The notes under the pieces are model-generated. The model made no database searches, was not told the DNA's origin, and saw only the letters and a program-made list of their open reading frames with translations. A program made the position numbers and the translations under genes. This document shows, one piece after another, positions 1-4,695 of a stretch of DNA of 6,432 nt. This DNA comes from CAVOBC01 sp963693635 (GTDB lineage: Bacteria > Pseudomonadota > Gammaproteobacteria > Pseudomonadales > Azotimanducaceae). Positions within the stretch are counted from its first letter, which is position 1. The number at the start of each line of letters is the position of its first letter. The stretch is from contig CAVOBC010000283.1 in assembly GCA_963693635.1 (NCBI GenBank), positions 1 through 6,432 of the forward strand, written 5' to 3'.

Positions 1-450
1 TGATCGATCAGCCCCGAGCTGTGATTTAGTAAAGACCTTAAAGTGATGTCGTTGGCGTTAGGTAGTCTCGAAAAACAGGGTTCCTTTAAGAACCAACTCG
101 ACAAAGGGGCCTCCAAATCCAAGACGCTTCCTTCGGCCAATCCAAGAGCCACCGGGGCCGCCAACATCTTGCCTGTACTGCCCGACATCAATCGCGATTC
201 CAATGTCATGGGGCGATTCGCTTCGATGTCAGAAAACCCATACGAAACTGAACCTGATGAGTTGTCTGCACGAATATAGTCAGCTATTGCCCCCCGGTAA
301 ATTGCGCAGCTGTGCCTCTTCCTCAAACGCAATTGCTATTTCATCCATTGAACACAATTGACCATGACCCTCAGGCCCCCGACCGCATGCAGTTAGCAGT
401 AACAGGAGCATTGAAATAATTGCCGGAAAACCGTAATTGGTAATCGGCAA
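1..450 (-). pseudogene. Serine hydrolase (beta-lactamase/class C-like), N-terminal part, frameshifted
   Basis: Read on the minus strand from about 287 to the left edge, the frame encodes the start of a PF00144-type serine hydrolase (beta-lactamase, esterase or D-aminopeptidase family). It contains YGFSDIEANRPMT, then MSGSTGKML with the SxxK catalytic pair (Ser codon 179-177, Lys codon 170-168), then LPNANDITLRSLLNHSSGLID, the LLNHxSGL block typical of the family. The C-terminal part lies beyond base 1. Upstream the reading continues in another frame: SMDEIAIAFEEEAQLRNLPGG, preceded by MLLLLLTACG, which looks like a lipoprotein signal with lipobox LTAC (Cys codon 387-385). The two frames join at the six C's at 290-295 (GGGGGG in the coding sense); removing one G restores one reading frame. 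The start is unsure: TTG at 450 gives a plausible signal peptide, while ATG at 411 leaves only eight residues before the Cys. The family call is strong. Whether the shift is real or a sequencing error is open. Confidence 0.8.
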
Positions 451-575
451 CGAATTTGGAATACAAGATTAATCATGGATCAGGCCAACTTACCAACCAC
501 GGTTAAAGAGTTGAAGAGTCGAACGAGGAGCTGGAAGTGAGAGCAGCGAGTTACACGTAGCACCAGGAGCCGGGT

Positions 576-905
576 ATGTATCACTACAAAGAGTGCCGAC
601 TTGATGACGTTTGCCTCATAAATGGCTATAGCGTTCGAGAGATCGATGGCGGGGAAATTTTCTTCATAGACGATGTGGAGCAACTTCATCAAACACTGGC
701 GATTGCTCGCCGAATCACCCGAAGCCCTCTCGAATCTGGGCGCGCCTCGATTCTTGGACCATGCGATCCGTGTACACCTGCGCCTTTGCTATGGTTGTTA
801 GAGCGAGATCGAAGCGAGCCTCGGAAAGCTTGCCCGCGCCGCCATCTCTTTCTCGACGCTCTCTTTCAGTGTGGCCGCCTGCTGGTCCGTGTCGACGGCG
901 CTTGA
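576..905 (+). pseudogene. Truncated regulator N-terminus (MYHY...NGY...LH type)
   Basis: An ATG at 576 follows a good ribosome binding site (AGGAG, about seven bases upstream). The first 47 or so residues (MYHYKECRLDDVCLINGYSV, then an IDDVEQLHQTLA block) resemble, from memory, the N-terminal extension of a family of small XRE-type helix-turn-helix regulators. Those normally continue with a block like LTGAEFRFLRKEL and then the DNA-binding helices. Here the resemblance stops near base 715, and the rest of the open frame to 905 is Pro/Arg/Cys-rich with no recognisable domain. It also overlaps a minus-strand coding remnant that ends at 715. The simplest reading is a regulator cut off after its N-terminal segment and now reading into unrelated DNA. 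The strong start signal argues that the 5' end was once a real gene. The family assignment is moderate, and no DNA-binding domain remains. Confidence 0.45.
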
Positions 906-991
906 TCAAAGCTGCGTATGAGCGCCATCGTGTCATATGCCCGCTTGACGTGCATTCGAGTTGATTCGCCGCGTATGGCCCCATTAACGGC
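715..991 (-). pseudogene. Degenerate coding remnant, unknown helical protein, two frameshifts
   Basis: Three successive minus-strand frames join into one protein-like reading. Frame one, from about 991 (or ATG 955), gives NGAIRGESTRMHVKRAYDTM then ALIRSFDQA. Frame two, from about 899, gives VDTDQQAATLKESVEKEMAA. Frame three, from about 834 to the TGA at 717-715, gives GKLSEARFDLALTTIAKAQV then YTDRMVQESRRAQIREGFG. The switches fall near 897-903 and 832-838, each needing a one-base correction. The joined sequence is charged, helix-rich and possibly coiled-coil. An in-frame TAA at 994-992 precedes it, so the true start is unclear. I do not recognise the family. No single frame is long enough to be a sensible gene, but the amino-acid make-up across the joins (K/E/A/Q-rich heptad-like stretches) is unlike the Arg/Pro/Cys-rich shadows elsewhere in this window. 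Confidence is limited because no homologue is known to me. Confidence 0.4.
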
Positions 992-1035
992 TTACCAAAT
1001 TTGCATGTCTTGCCAACAATTCCGCTCGACGGGGT

Positions 1036-2175
1036 TTAGCCCACCAGATGCGCCTTCAGCACATCCTCGTCGAATTCGATGCCGAGCCCGGGTCCGGTTG
1101 GCGGGATGATATAGCCGTGTTCAAAGACGAGGGGCTCTTTGAAGATGGTTTTGTGCAGCGGGCCCTGGTTCGCTTCCTGAATCATGAAGTTGGGGCAGCA
1201 AGTGTCGATCTGGATAGCTGCAGCAGCGGCGACCGGCCCGCAGTACATGTGCGGCGCGATCACGGCGTAGTGTGCCTCTGCCATGCTCGCGATCTTCTTG
1301 GCCTCCGTGATGCCACCGCATTGACCAACATCCAACTGCAGAATCTGGGCGGCTTGTTGGTTCAGGACGCGGGCAAACTCGTACTTTGTGACGAGGCGCT
1401 CGCCGGTTGCTATCGGAATGCTGGTATGGGCGGCGACGCGGGCCATCTCCTCAACATTCTCGGGCATGACCGGTTCTTCGAACCAGAAGGGATGATAGGG
1501 CTCAAGGATCTTTGCGACCCGAATCGCGCTGTACGTGGTGAGCTGTCCGTGGGTGCCGATGCCAACTTCCAGCTTGTTGCCAACGGCCTTGCGGATGCTC
1601 TCAAAGATTTTTGCCGCGTTGGCAATCTCCGATAGCGGGATGTCGCGAATCGGATGCAGCGGCATGAACGGATCGATCTTGCACGCAGAGTTGCCTTCTT
1701 CGAGCAACTGCACGGCAACGTCCCCGGCGCGCTCGGGGTGTTCGACCAGACCGGCACTCGGCATGTACGCATAGGCGCGTAGTTTTTCGTGGTACATGCC
1801 GCCAAGCAGGTTGTATATGGGTTGGCCCGCGGCCTTGCCGGCGATGTCCCACAGGGCCATGTCGATGCCGCTGATGACGGGTGTGGCGTACAGGCTGGGG
1901 TGTCGCAGATCATGGCGTGAGCCGTACATCTCATCCCAGATACGCTCGATATTGAGTGGATTCTTACCCATCACAAACTGACCGACGAATTCTTCGATGA
2001 GTGCAACTTGCGACTTCAGGTCGCCCAGGTGATCGGAGTAGGCACTGCCGGCGATGCGCTCACCGATGCCGGTGATTCCCTCGTCAGTGTGAAGCTCCAG
2101 AAAGAGGAAATACTTGCCGCCAATGTAAGGCCTCTCAGCCTCGACGATCATGGTCTTGAGTCCGGTAACTTTCAT
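1036..2175 (-). CDS. Enolase-superfamily (mandelate racemase/muconate lactonizing enzyme) protein, probable sugar-acid dehydratase
   Basis: A 379-residue protein, the normal length for the family, with the N-terminal capping domain (about 1-125) followed by the TIM-barrel domain. Catalytic landmarks by spacing to mandelate racemase: K166 in ACKIDPF on the second barrel strand; metal ligands E233 (FWFEEP) and E259 (ATGER); the Asp-His dyad D282 (LQLDVGQCGG) and H309 (IAPHMYCGP), exactly 27 apart as in mandelate racemase; and E334 near the C-terminus. H209 in GIGTHGQ matches the His used by galactonate-dehydratase-like members. The usual first ligand Asp, expected 26 residues before E233, is Gly207. 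Members abstract the proton next to a carboxylate using Mg2+; most relatives of this shape dehydrate aldonic acids in the cytoplasm. The substrate is not readable from sequence. The ATG at 2175 is chosen because AGGAG lies six bases upstream and the homology starts at MKVTGLKTMIVE. The in-frame extension to 2295 is not family-like. It stands alone between two gaps. Confidence 0.93.
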   Translation of the reverse strand: MKVTGLKTMIVEAERPYIGGKYFLFLELHTDEGITGIGERIAGSAYSDHLGDLKSQVALIEEFVGQFVMGKNPLNIERIWDEMYGSRHDLRHPSLYATPVISGIDMALWDIAGKAAGQPIYNLLGGMYHEKLRAYAYMPSAGLVEHPERAGDVAVQLLEEGNSACKIDPFMPLHPIRDIPLSEIANAAKIFESIRKAVGNKLEVGIGTHGQLTTYSAIRVAKILEPYHPFWFEEPVMPENVEEMARVAAHTSIPIATGERLVTKYEFARVLNQQAAQILQLDVGQCGGITEAKKIASMAEAHYAVIAPHMYCGPVAAAAAIQIDTCCPNFMIQEANQGPLHKTIFKEPLVFEHGYIIPPTGPGLGIEFDEDVLKAHLVG

Positions 2176-2280
2176 CGCGCGCTCCTGCTTTGGGTTGCTA
2201 ACCGATTGTTGGTACTGGCCGTTTGACGAAGGCGATGCGCGGCCGCGTAGAGTGGTAGCTCGCGCGTCCCGGCCAGTGCC

Positions 2281-2294
2281 TGTTACAAGTAACA
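2281..2294. promoter_or_regulatory. Short palindrome, possible repressor operator
   Basis: TGTTACAAGTAACA has perfect 6-bp arms (TGTTAC/GTAACA) around a two-base centre. It lies about 106 bases before the start codon of the enolase-superfamily gene, where an operator for a sugar-acid catabolic repressor could sit. The regulator is not in the window, so the role is inferred from symmetry and position only. Confidence 0.3.
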
Positions 2295-2428
2295 CCGCTT
2301 AACGGGTAGTGCCCATTACGTGCGTAAGTTGGTGGTTGAGTCAATTGGCAGCAGGCGCGGGCCCCGTTGTCGAATGACATACGGCTAACGAAGAGACTCG
2401 GGCAGGCATCTCGCGGGCGAAGCTCGAC

Positions 2429-2457
2429 GGGGGGAGAGGGCGGAGAGGGGCGGAGGG
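2429..2457 (+). other. G-rich tract with G-quadruplex pattern
   Basis: Four G runs (2429-2434, 2438-2440, 2447-2450, 2455-2457) are separated by loops of 3, 6 and 4 bases. This meets the usual G3+N1-7 pattern on the plus strand. The tract is almost pure purine with imperfect GGGCGGAG-like repeats. It lies 65-93 bases past the stop of the minus-strand transporter gene, so transcription from that gene reads the C-rich sequence as RNA. Confidence 0.4.
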
Positions 2458-2521
2458 CGGACAAGCTCGAGCCTTTCCCAATGGGCGCAGTCGGCAGAGT
2501 GGTCGGCGGTGGTAGCGGTGC

Positions 2522-3172
2522 TTAAACTTCCGCGTGCGCTGGCGCGGGGTGCTGGTGCGGCGTCGTCATCAGTTCCGCCCGCGCGAGCCTGATCACCTGA
2601 AACGCGGAGCTCAACGCGAGGCCCGCGATGATCGCCGCCACTGCGAGGTCCGGCAGGGACGAGTTCGTGGCAAATACACCTACTGCGGCCAACAAGACAG
2701 CGACGTTGCCAATAGCATCATTTCGGCTGCATAGCCAAACCGATTGCATGTTGCTGTCGCCAGTGCGGAATTGGTAGAGAAGCAGTGCGACGCTGACGTT
2801 CACCAGCAATGCGAGCGTTGCGATCGCGCCCATTGTCGACGGATCGGGCGCGCTGCCGTTCACGAGTTTGTAGACGGCGCTGCCGATGACCCAGGCGCCG
2901 AAAAGTGCCATGGAGACGCCCTTCAAGAGCGCTGCGCGCGAGCGCACCGAGAGCACCATGCCGGCGACAAAAAGGCTGATCGCGTAGTTGGCGGAGTCTC
3001 CGGCAAAGTCTAGCGCGTCTGCCTGGAGCGACAGCGAGTCACCAATCTGGCTTGCCACCACTTCGACAAAGAACATCGCGAGATTCGCCGCGAGCGCTAT
3101 CCACAGAATCCGGCGGAAGCGGGGGTCGGTGGCGTCACCTGCATTGCTGGCACAGTCTTCGCATCCAGCCAT
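2522..3172 (-). CDS. Short cation-diffusion-facilitator (CDF) family metal transporter
   Basis: A 216-residue inner-membrane protein with about six hydrophobic segments (roughly 21-41, 62-75, 85-101, 115-133, 153-169, 174-195). The TM2 metal-site block reads SLSLQADALDFAGDS; the position that is His in zinc CDFs is D55, giving D55xxxD59. The matching TM5 block is WLCSRNDAIGN, giving C148xxxD152. The protein ends about 25 residues after TM6 with a His-containing tail (HQHPAPAH), so the cytoplasmic ferredoxin-like domain of ordinary CDFs (about 280-320 residues) is missing. The N-terminus has a Cys pair (C4, C7). CDF proteins export divalent metals in exchange for protons. The ATG at 3172 starts one base after the repressor stop, with AGGAG nine bases upstream; the in-frame extension to 3289 would overlap the repressor and is not chosen. 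Co-transcription with an SmtB-like repressor points to zinc, cadmium or a similar ion, but the metal is not certain. Confidence 0.88.
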   Translation of the reverse strand: MAGCEDCASNAGDATDPRFRRILWIALAANLAMFFVEVVASQIGDSLSLQADALDFAGDSANYAISLFVAGMVLSVRSRAALLKGVSMALFGAWVIGSAVYKLVNGSAPDPSTMGAIATLALLVNVSVALLLYQFRTGDSNMQSVWLCSRNDAIGNVAVLLAAVGVFATNSSLPDLAVAAIIAGLALSSAFQVIRLARAELMTTPHQHPAPAHAEV

Positions 3173-3173
3173 A

Positions 3174-3521
3174 TCAGTTGGCTCCTTCGATGTCGTGTGG
3201 TTCTCCAACATGCGCCACCATATCGCTGATAACGCAACTGATATGTTCGTCGAGGGCAGAGTAGAAGATCTGTTTACCGCGCCGCTCACCTCTGAGAATC
3301 CGCGCCGCCTTGAGGAGTCTTAAGTGATGACTGACCAGCGATGGGGACAAGGCCAGGCGCGAGGCGATGTCACCGACGCTGGTTGCCTCATCGAGGCATA
3401 CAAAGACGATTCGGAGCCGGGTGGGATCGCCGATCAGCCGAAAGAGATCAGCCAGTTGCACGACGGTGTCATCGGAATACTCGTGGGCCAGAATACTGGC
3501 GTTTGCGATTTTCACAAACAT
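3174..3521 (-). CDS. ArsR/SmtB-family metal-sensing transcriptional repressor
   Basis: A 115-residue winged-helix repressor. Residues 22-40 (QLADLFRLIGDPTRLRI) form the opening helices, 49-72 (VGDIASRLALSPSLVSHHLR) are the helix-turn-helix with the recognition helix at SPSLVSHHLRLLK, and 79-88 (GERRGKQIFY) form the wing. The last helix carries D91, H93, H104 and E107, spaced +2, +13 and +16, the same spacing as the alpha-5 zinc site of SmtB. The alpha-3 Cys pair of the CadC/ArsR type is absent; only C42 is present there. Such proteins leave DNA when metal binds, releasing the promoter. It is the first gene of a two-gene unit with the CDF transporter. The ATG at 3521 is preferred because the family match begins shortly after it and the operator palindrome lies just upstream. 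No Shine-Dalgarno sequence is visible, so a nearly leaderless transcript is possible. The open frame extends to 3641 but would run through the operator. Confidence 0.92.
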   Translation of the reverse strand: MFVKIANASILAHEYSDDTVVQLADLFRLIGDPTRLRIVFVCLDEATSVGDIASRLALSPSLVSHHLRLLKAARILRGERRGKQIFYSALDEHISCVISDMVAHVGEPHDIEGAN

Positions 3522-3526
3522 ATCAA

Positions 3527-3548
3527 CATATGAATAGATGTTCACATG
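3527..3548 (-). promoter_or_regulatory. ArsR/SmtB-type operator
   Basis: On the minus strand a 22-bp imperfect palindrome begins CATGTGAACAT and ends CTATTCATATG, with 8 of 11 positions symmetric. Its core TGAACATCTATTCA is of the TGAACA/TATTCA kind known for SmtB, ZiaR and CzrA sites. It ends five bases before the repressor ATG at 3521, so a bound repressor would block both promoter and translation start. Metal-dependent autoregulation of the repressor-transporter pair follows from this placement. Confidence 0.7.
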
Positions 3549-3861
3549 AAAGCACAAGCGGGCGGTTCGTTCAACCGCCACGAGACGATGGCAGCTCATT
3601 GGTGACGAGCGGAATCGGGCAGGCGGGTCGCGCCACAGCACTGTGCAAGGCGCGGACGCCCCGGCGGGCCTGCCCCAGGGTTAAGAAGATCGCGCGTGGG
3701 CGCGCCAAAGTGGCTGAGTAAACGGGCTTCGTATTCGTGGGCGGCCGATGCGGGTGCGGCACCGTGGCCCGTCCCCGAGACCCCGTACACAGCTCTGCGA
3801 CCCTGGAATGTGCGAGACGATACGAGCGGGTCTATTCCGAAACGTTACGCCGACCGTTCAA
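3549..3861. other. Gene-free stretch upstream of the repressor, downstream of the selenoprotein gene
   Basis: About 313 bases with only Arg/Pro/Cys-rich shadow frames and no recognisable RNA gene. It holds the upstream part of the repressor promoter on the minus strand, a perfect 7-bp inverted repeat at 3561-3579, and the left arm of a hairpin around the selenoprotein stop codon (3851-3872). I searched by eye for a tRNA-Sec, which would fit the neighbouring selenoprotein, and found no cloverleaf or T-arm. Confidence 0.5.
3561..3579. repeat. Perfect inverted repeat
   Basis: GGCGGTT, five-base loop CGTTC, AACCGCC. It lies about 13 bases beyond the repressor operator, upstream of the repressor gene. 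No T-run follows on either strand, so it is not an intrinsic terminator. A second protein-binding site or an incidental hairpin are both possible. Confidence 0.4.
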
Positions 3862-4083
3862 TCAGGCGGTCGTGACGAGTTGGGGAACCTCGCCGGCATT
3901 GGGGAAGCGTCCGGTCTCATACTTGGAATAGACGAGTGTGCCGTCGATGGTGACGTCAAAGATACCTTTACCATCGGCGATCAGTTCGACCTCTGCATCA
4001 AAGGCTTTTTCAAGTTCTGCAGTCAGACTGACCGCCTCGGGTTTGTAGTTTCACTGCGAACAATAGCGAATCTGCACTTTCAT
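3862..4083 (-). CDS. Rdx/SelW-family selenoprotein with in-frame UGA (Sec) codon
   Basis: Reading from ATG 4083 gives MKVQIRYCSQ, then TGA at 4053-4051, then NYKPEAVSLTAELEKAFDAE and 42 further residues to the final TGA at 3864-3862: 73 residues with selenocysteine as residue 11. The resulting C8-S-Q-U11 is the CxxU redox motif of Rdx thioredoxin-like proteins (SelW, SelT, SelH, SelV); Cys homologues have CxxC at the same place. The second half has the family pattern GIFDVTIDGTLVYSKYETGR followed by FP (residues 40-61). It is compact like other prokaryotic members. The role of the family is thiol redox chemistry in the cytoplasm; its partner is unknown. The start is preceded only by a weak GGGA about ten bases upstream. 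A hairpin at 4035-4019 fits a SECIS element. The gene stands alone: 183 bases after the reductase-like gene and its probable terminator, 340 bases before the repressor. A Cys-to-stop mutation is the alternative, made less likely by the hairpin and intact downstream frame. Confidence 0.85.
4019..4035 (-). promoter_or_regulatory. Bacterial SECIS-like hairpin
   Basis: In the mRNA sense the element is GCGGUCA, loop GUC, UGACUGC: seven consecutive pairs including one G-U wobble. The loop starts 22 bases after the UGA at 4053-4051, inside the 16-37 base range used for bacterial SECIS elements, and a G is the first loop base, the expected SelB contact. It lies wholly within the coding sequence, as bacterial SECIS elements do. 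Confidence 0.7.
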
Positions 4084-4128
4084 AGGGGCATTCCCGTTGG
4101 CATGTGAATACACACTATCAGTTTGCTG

Positions 4129-4148
4129 AAAAAGTGCACTCTTGCACT
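4129..4148 (-). terminator. Probable intrinsic terminator of the hydrolase-transporter-reductase unit
   Basis: On the minus strand AGTGCA, loop AGAG, TGCACT is followed directly by TTTTT. The stem is only 6 bp and half G+C, so termination may be partial. It lies about 118 bases after the stop of the reductase-like gene and about 45 bases before the selenoprotein start, separating the two transcription units. The flanking sequence GTTTGCTGAAAAAGTGC also resembles the ends of some insertion sequences, so it could instead be a small element remnant. Confidence 0.5.
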
Positions 4149-4266
4149 GCTTTCTGCTGGCCCAGGTTGCGGCTCGAGGGCCCTCGCCCACTCGCCGTAA
4201 ATCAACGACCGGACGATGTCGAGTCATGGCAGCGTCTTTGCAGTGCGGGCGCACCCACGCTGTTGA

Positions 4267-4650
4267 TCACAGGAAGCCAACACGGATGAGCGGCGCACTC
4301 GCGATGAGTTCTGTGACAGGACACCGTTGCCGATACCAGTCCGTCGCCGCGTCCATGAATACCTGCTCACGTTCAGTGTGCTCGACGATCGGTGCCGCGA
4401 GTGCAGGTAGCTCGACGACTAGCCGCTCTTTCAGACAGAACCTGAAGGCGGGATTGATCAATAGATTCCGGTACCAGTCTCGCGGGCCGGGTGTGCCGGT
4501 GATGATGACCTGGCCGGCGACCACGAAATACCAGATCTCTGTCCGCCGATCCCGGCCCGTTCGTGCGCCCTGCGTGATGATGTCGATGGTCTGGCCAGTC
4601 ATCAGCGCCGTGCGGGTCCCGGCGTCGAGTGGCATGGAATGTGTCGCCAT
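4267..4650 (-). CDS. Nitroreductase/quinone-reductase-family (DUF385-like) split-barrel protein
   Basis: A 127-residue protein whose residues 21-75 follow the pattern of the PF04075/DUF385 family (deazaflavin- or flavin-dependent nitroreductase/quinone reductase, split-barrel fold): a strand TIDIITQGARTGRDRRTEIW with the xTxGRxTGxxRxT-like turn, a strand YFVVAGQVIITG, then PGPRDWYRNLLINPAFRFCL, equivalent to the PxWYxNLxANP block. No signal peptide or membrane segment, so cytoplasmic. The best-known relatives use F420H2, but others bind FMN or heme or have no known cofactor, so the cofactor is open. The ATG at 4650 has a GAGG site seven bases upstream. It starts 45 bases after the transporter stop and is probably co-transcribed with it, followed by a likely terminator at 4148-4129. 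The last third (91-127) has no motif I recognise. Confidence 0.75.
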   Translation of the reverse strand: MATHSMPLDAGTRTALMTGQTIDIITQGARTGRDRRTEIWYFVVAGQVIITGTPGPRDWYRNLLINPAFRFCLKERLVVELPALAAPIVEHTEREQVFMDAATDWYRQRCPVTELIASAPLIRVGFL

Positions 4651-4695
4651 CGTGAATCCTCTGCATATGGCTCGATATTAGGTCGATGGTGCGAG

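Larger units (their letters stand above)
2176..2521. other. Gene-free stretch between the metal operon and the enolase-superfamily gene
   Basis: About 346 bases hold no convincing gene in any frame; the open frames are Pro/Arg-rich shadows. The stretch contains the 5' region of the enolase-superfamily gene (AGGAG ribosome site at about 2182-2186 on the minus strand), a short palindrome at 2281-2294 and a G-rich tract at 2429-2457. I could not pick a convincing minus-strand -35/-10 pair. No hairpin with a T-run follows the transporter stop at 2522. Confidence 0.6.

Noticed and set aside
43..279. Plus-strand 78-codon open frame
   Set aside because: It is the shadow of the minus-strand serine hydrolase, which has clear family motifs over the same bases.
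480..692. Minus-strand 70-codon open frame
   Set aside because: Its product has no recognisable motif, and it overlaps the plus-strand regulator fragment that has a strong ribosome site and family-like sequence.
1048..1635. Long plus-strand open frame (195 codons) inside the enolase-superfamily gene
   Set aside because: It is antisense to a well-conserved enzyme; its composition is that expected of a shadow frame in G+C-rich DNA.
2176..2295. N-terminal extension of the enolase-superfamily gene to an ATG at 2295
   Set aside because: The extra 40 residues are Arg/Ser/Gln-rich without family similarity, and AGGAG is well placed for the ATG at 2175.
3541..3600. Possible tRNA (including tRNA-Sec) suggested by GGTTCGTTCAACC
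   Set aside because: The 7-bp stem does not fit a T-arm, and no acceptor or anticodon stems can be drawn around it.
4101..4108. CATGTGAA before the selenoprotein gene, identical to a half-site of the repressor operator
   Set aside because: Only one half is present and no matching second arm follows, so it is expected by chance often enough.
4113..4150. Possible insertion-sequence or MITE end (CAGTTTGCTGAAAAAGTGC)
   Set aside because: It resembles some IS ends from memory, but no second terminal repeat, target duplication or transposase is in the window. The terminator reading explains the hairpin and T-run.
4051..4254. Minus-strand 67-codon frame ending at the TGA at 4053-4051
   Set aside because: Only its last ten codons belong to a gene (the selenoprotein). 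The upstream part crosses the probable terminator and has no family-like sequence.
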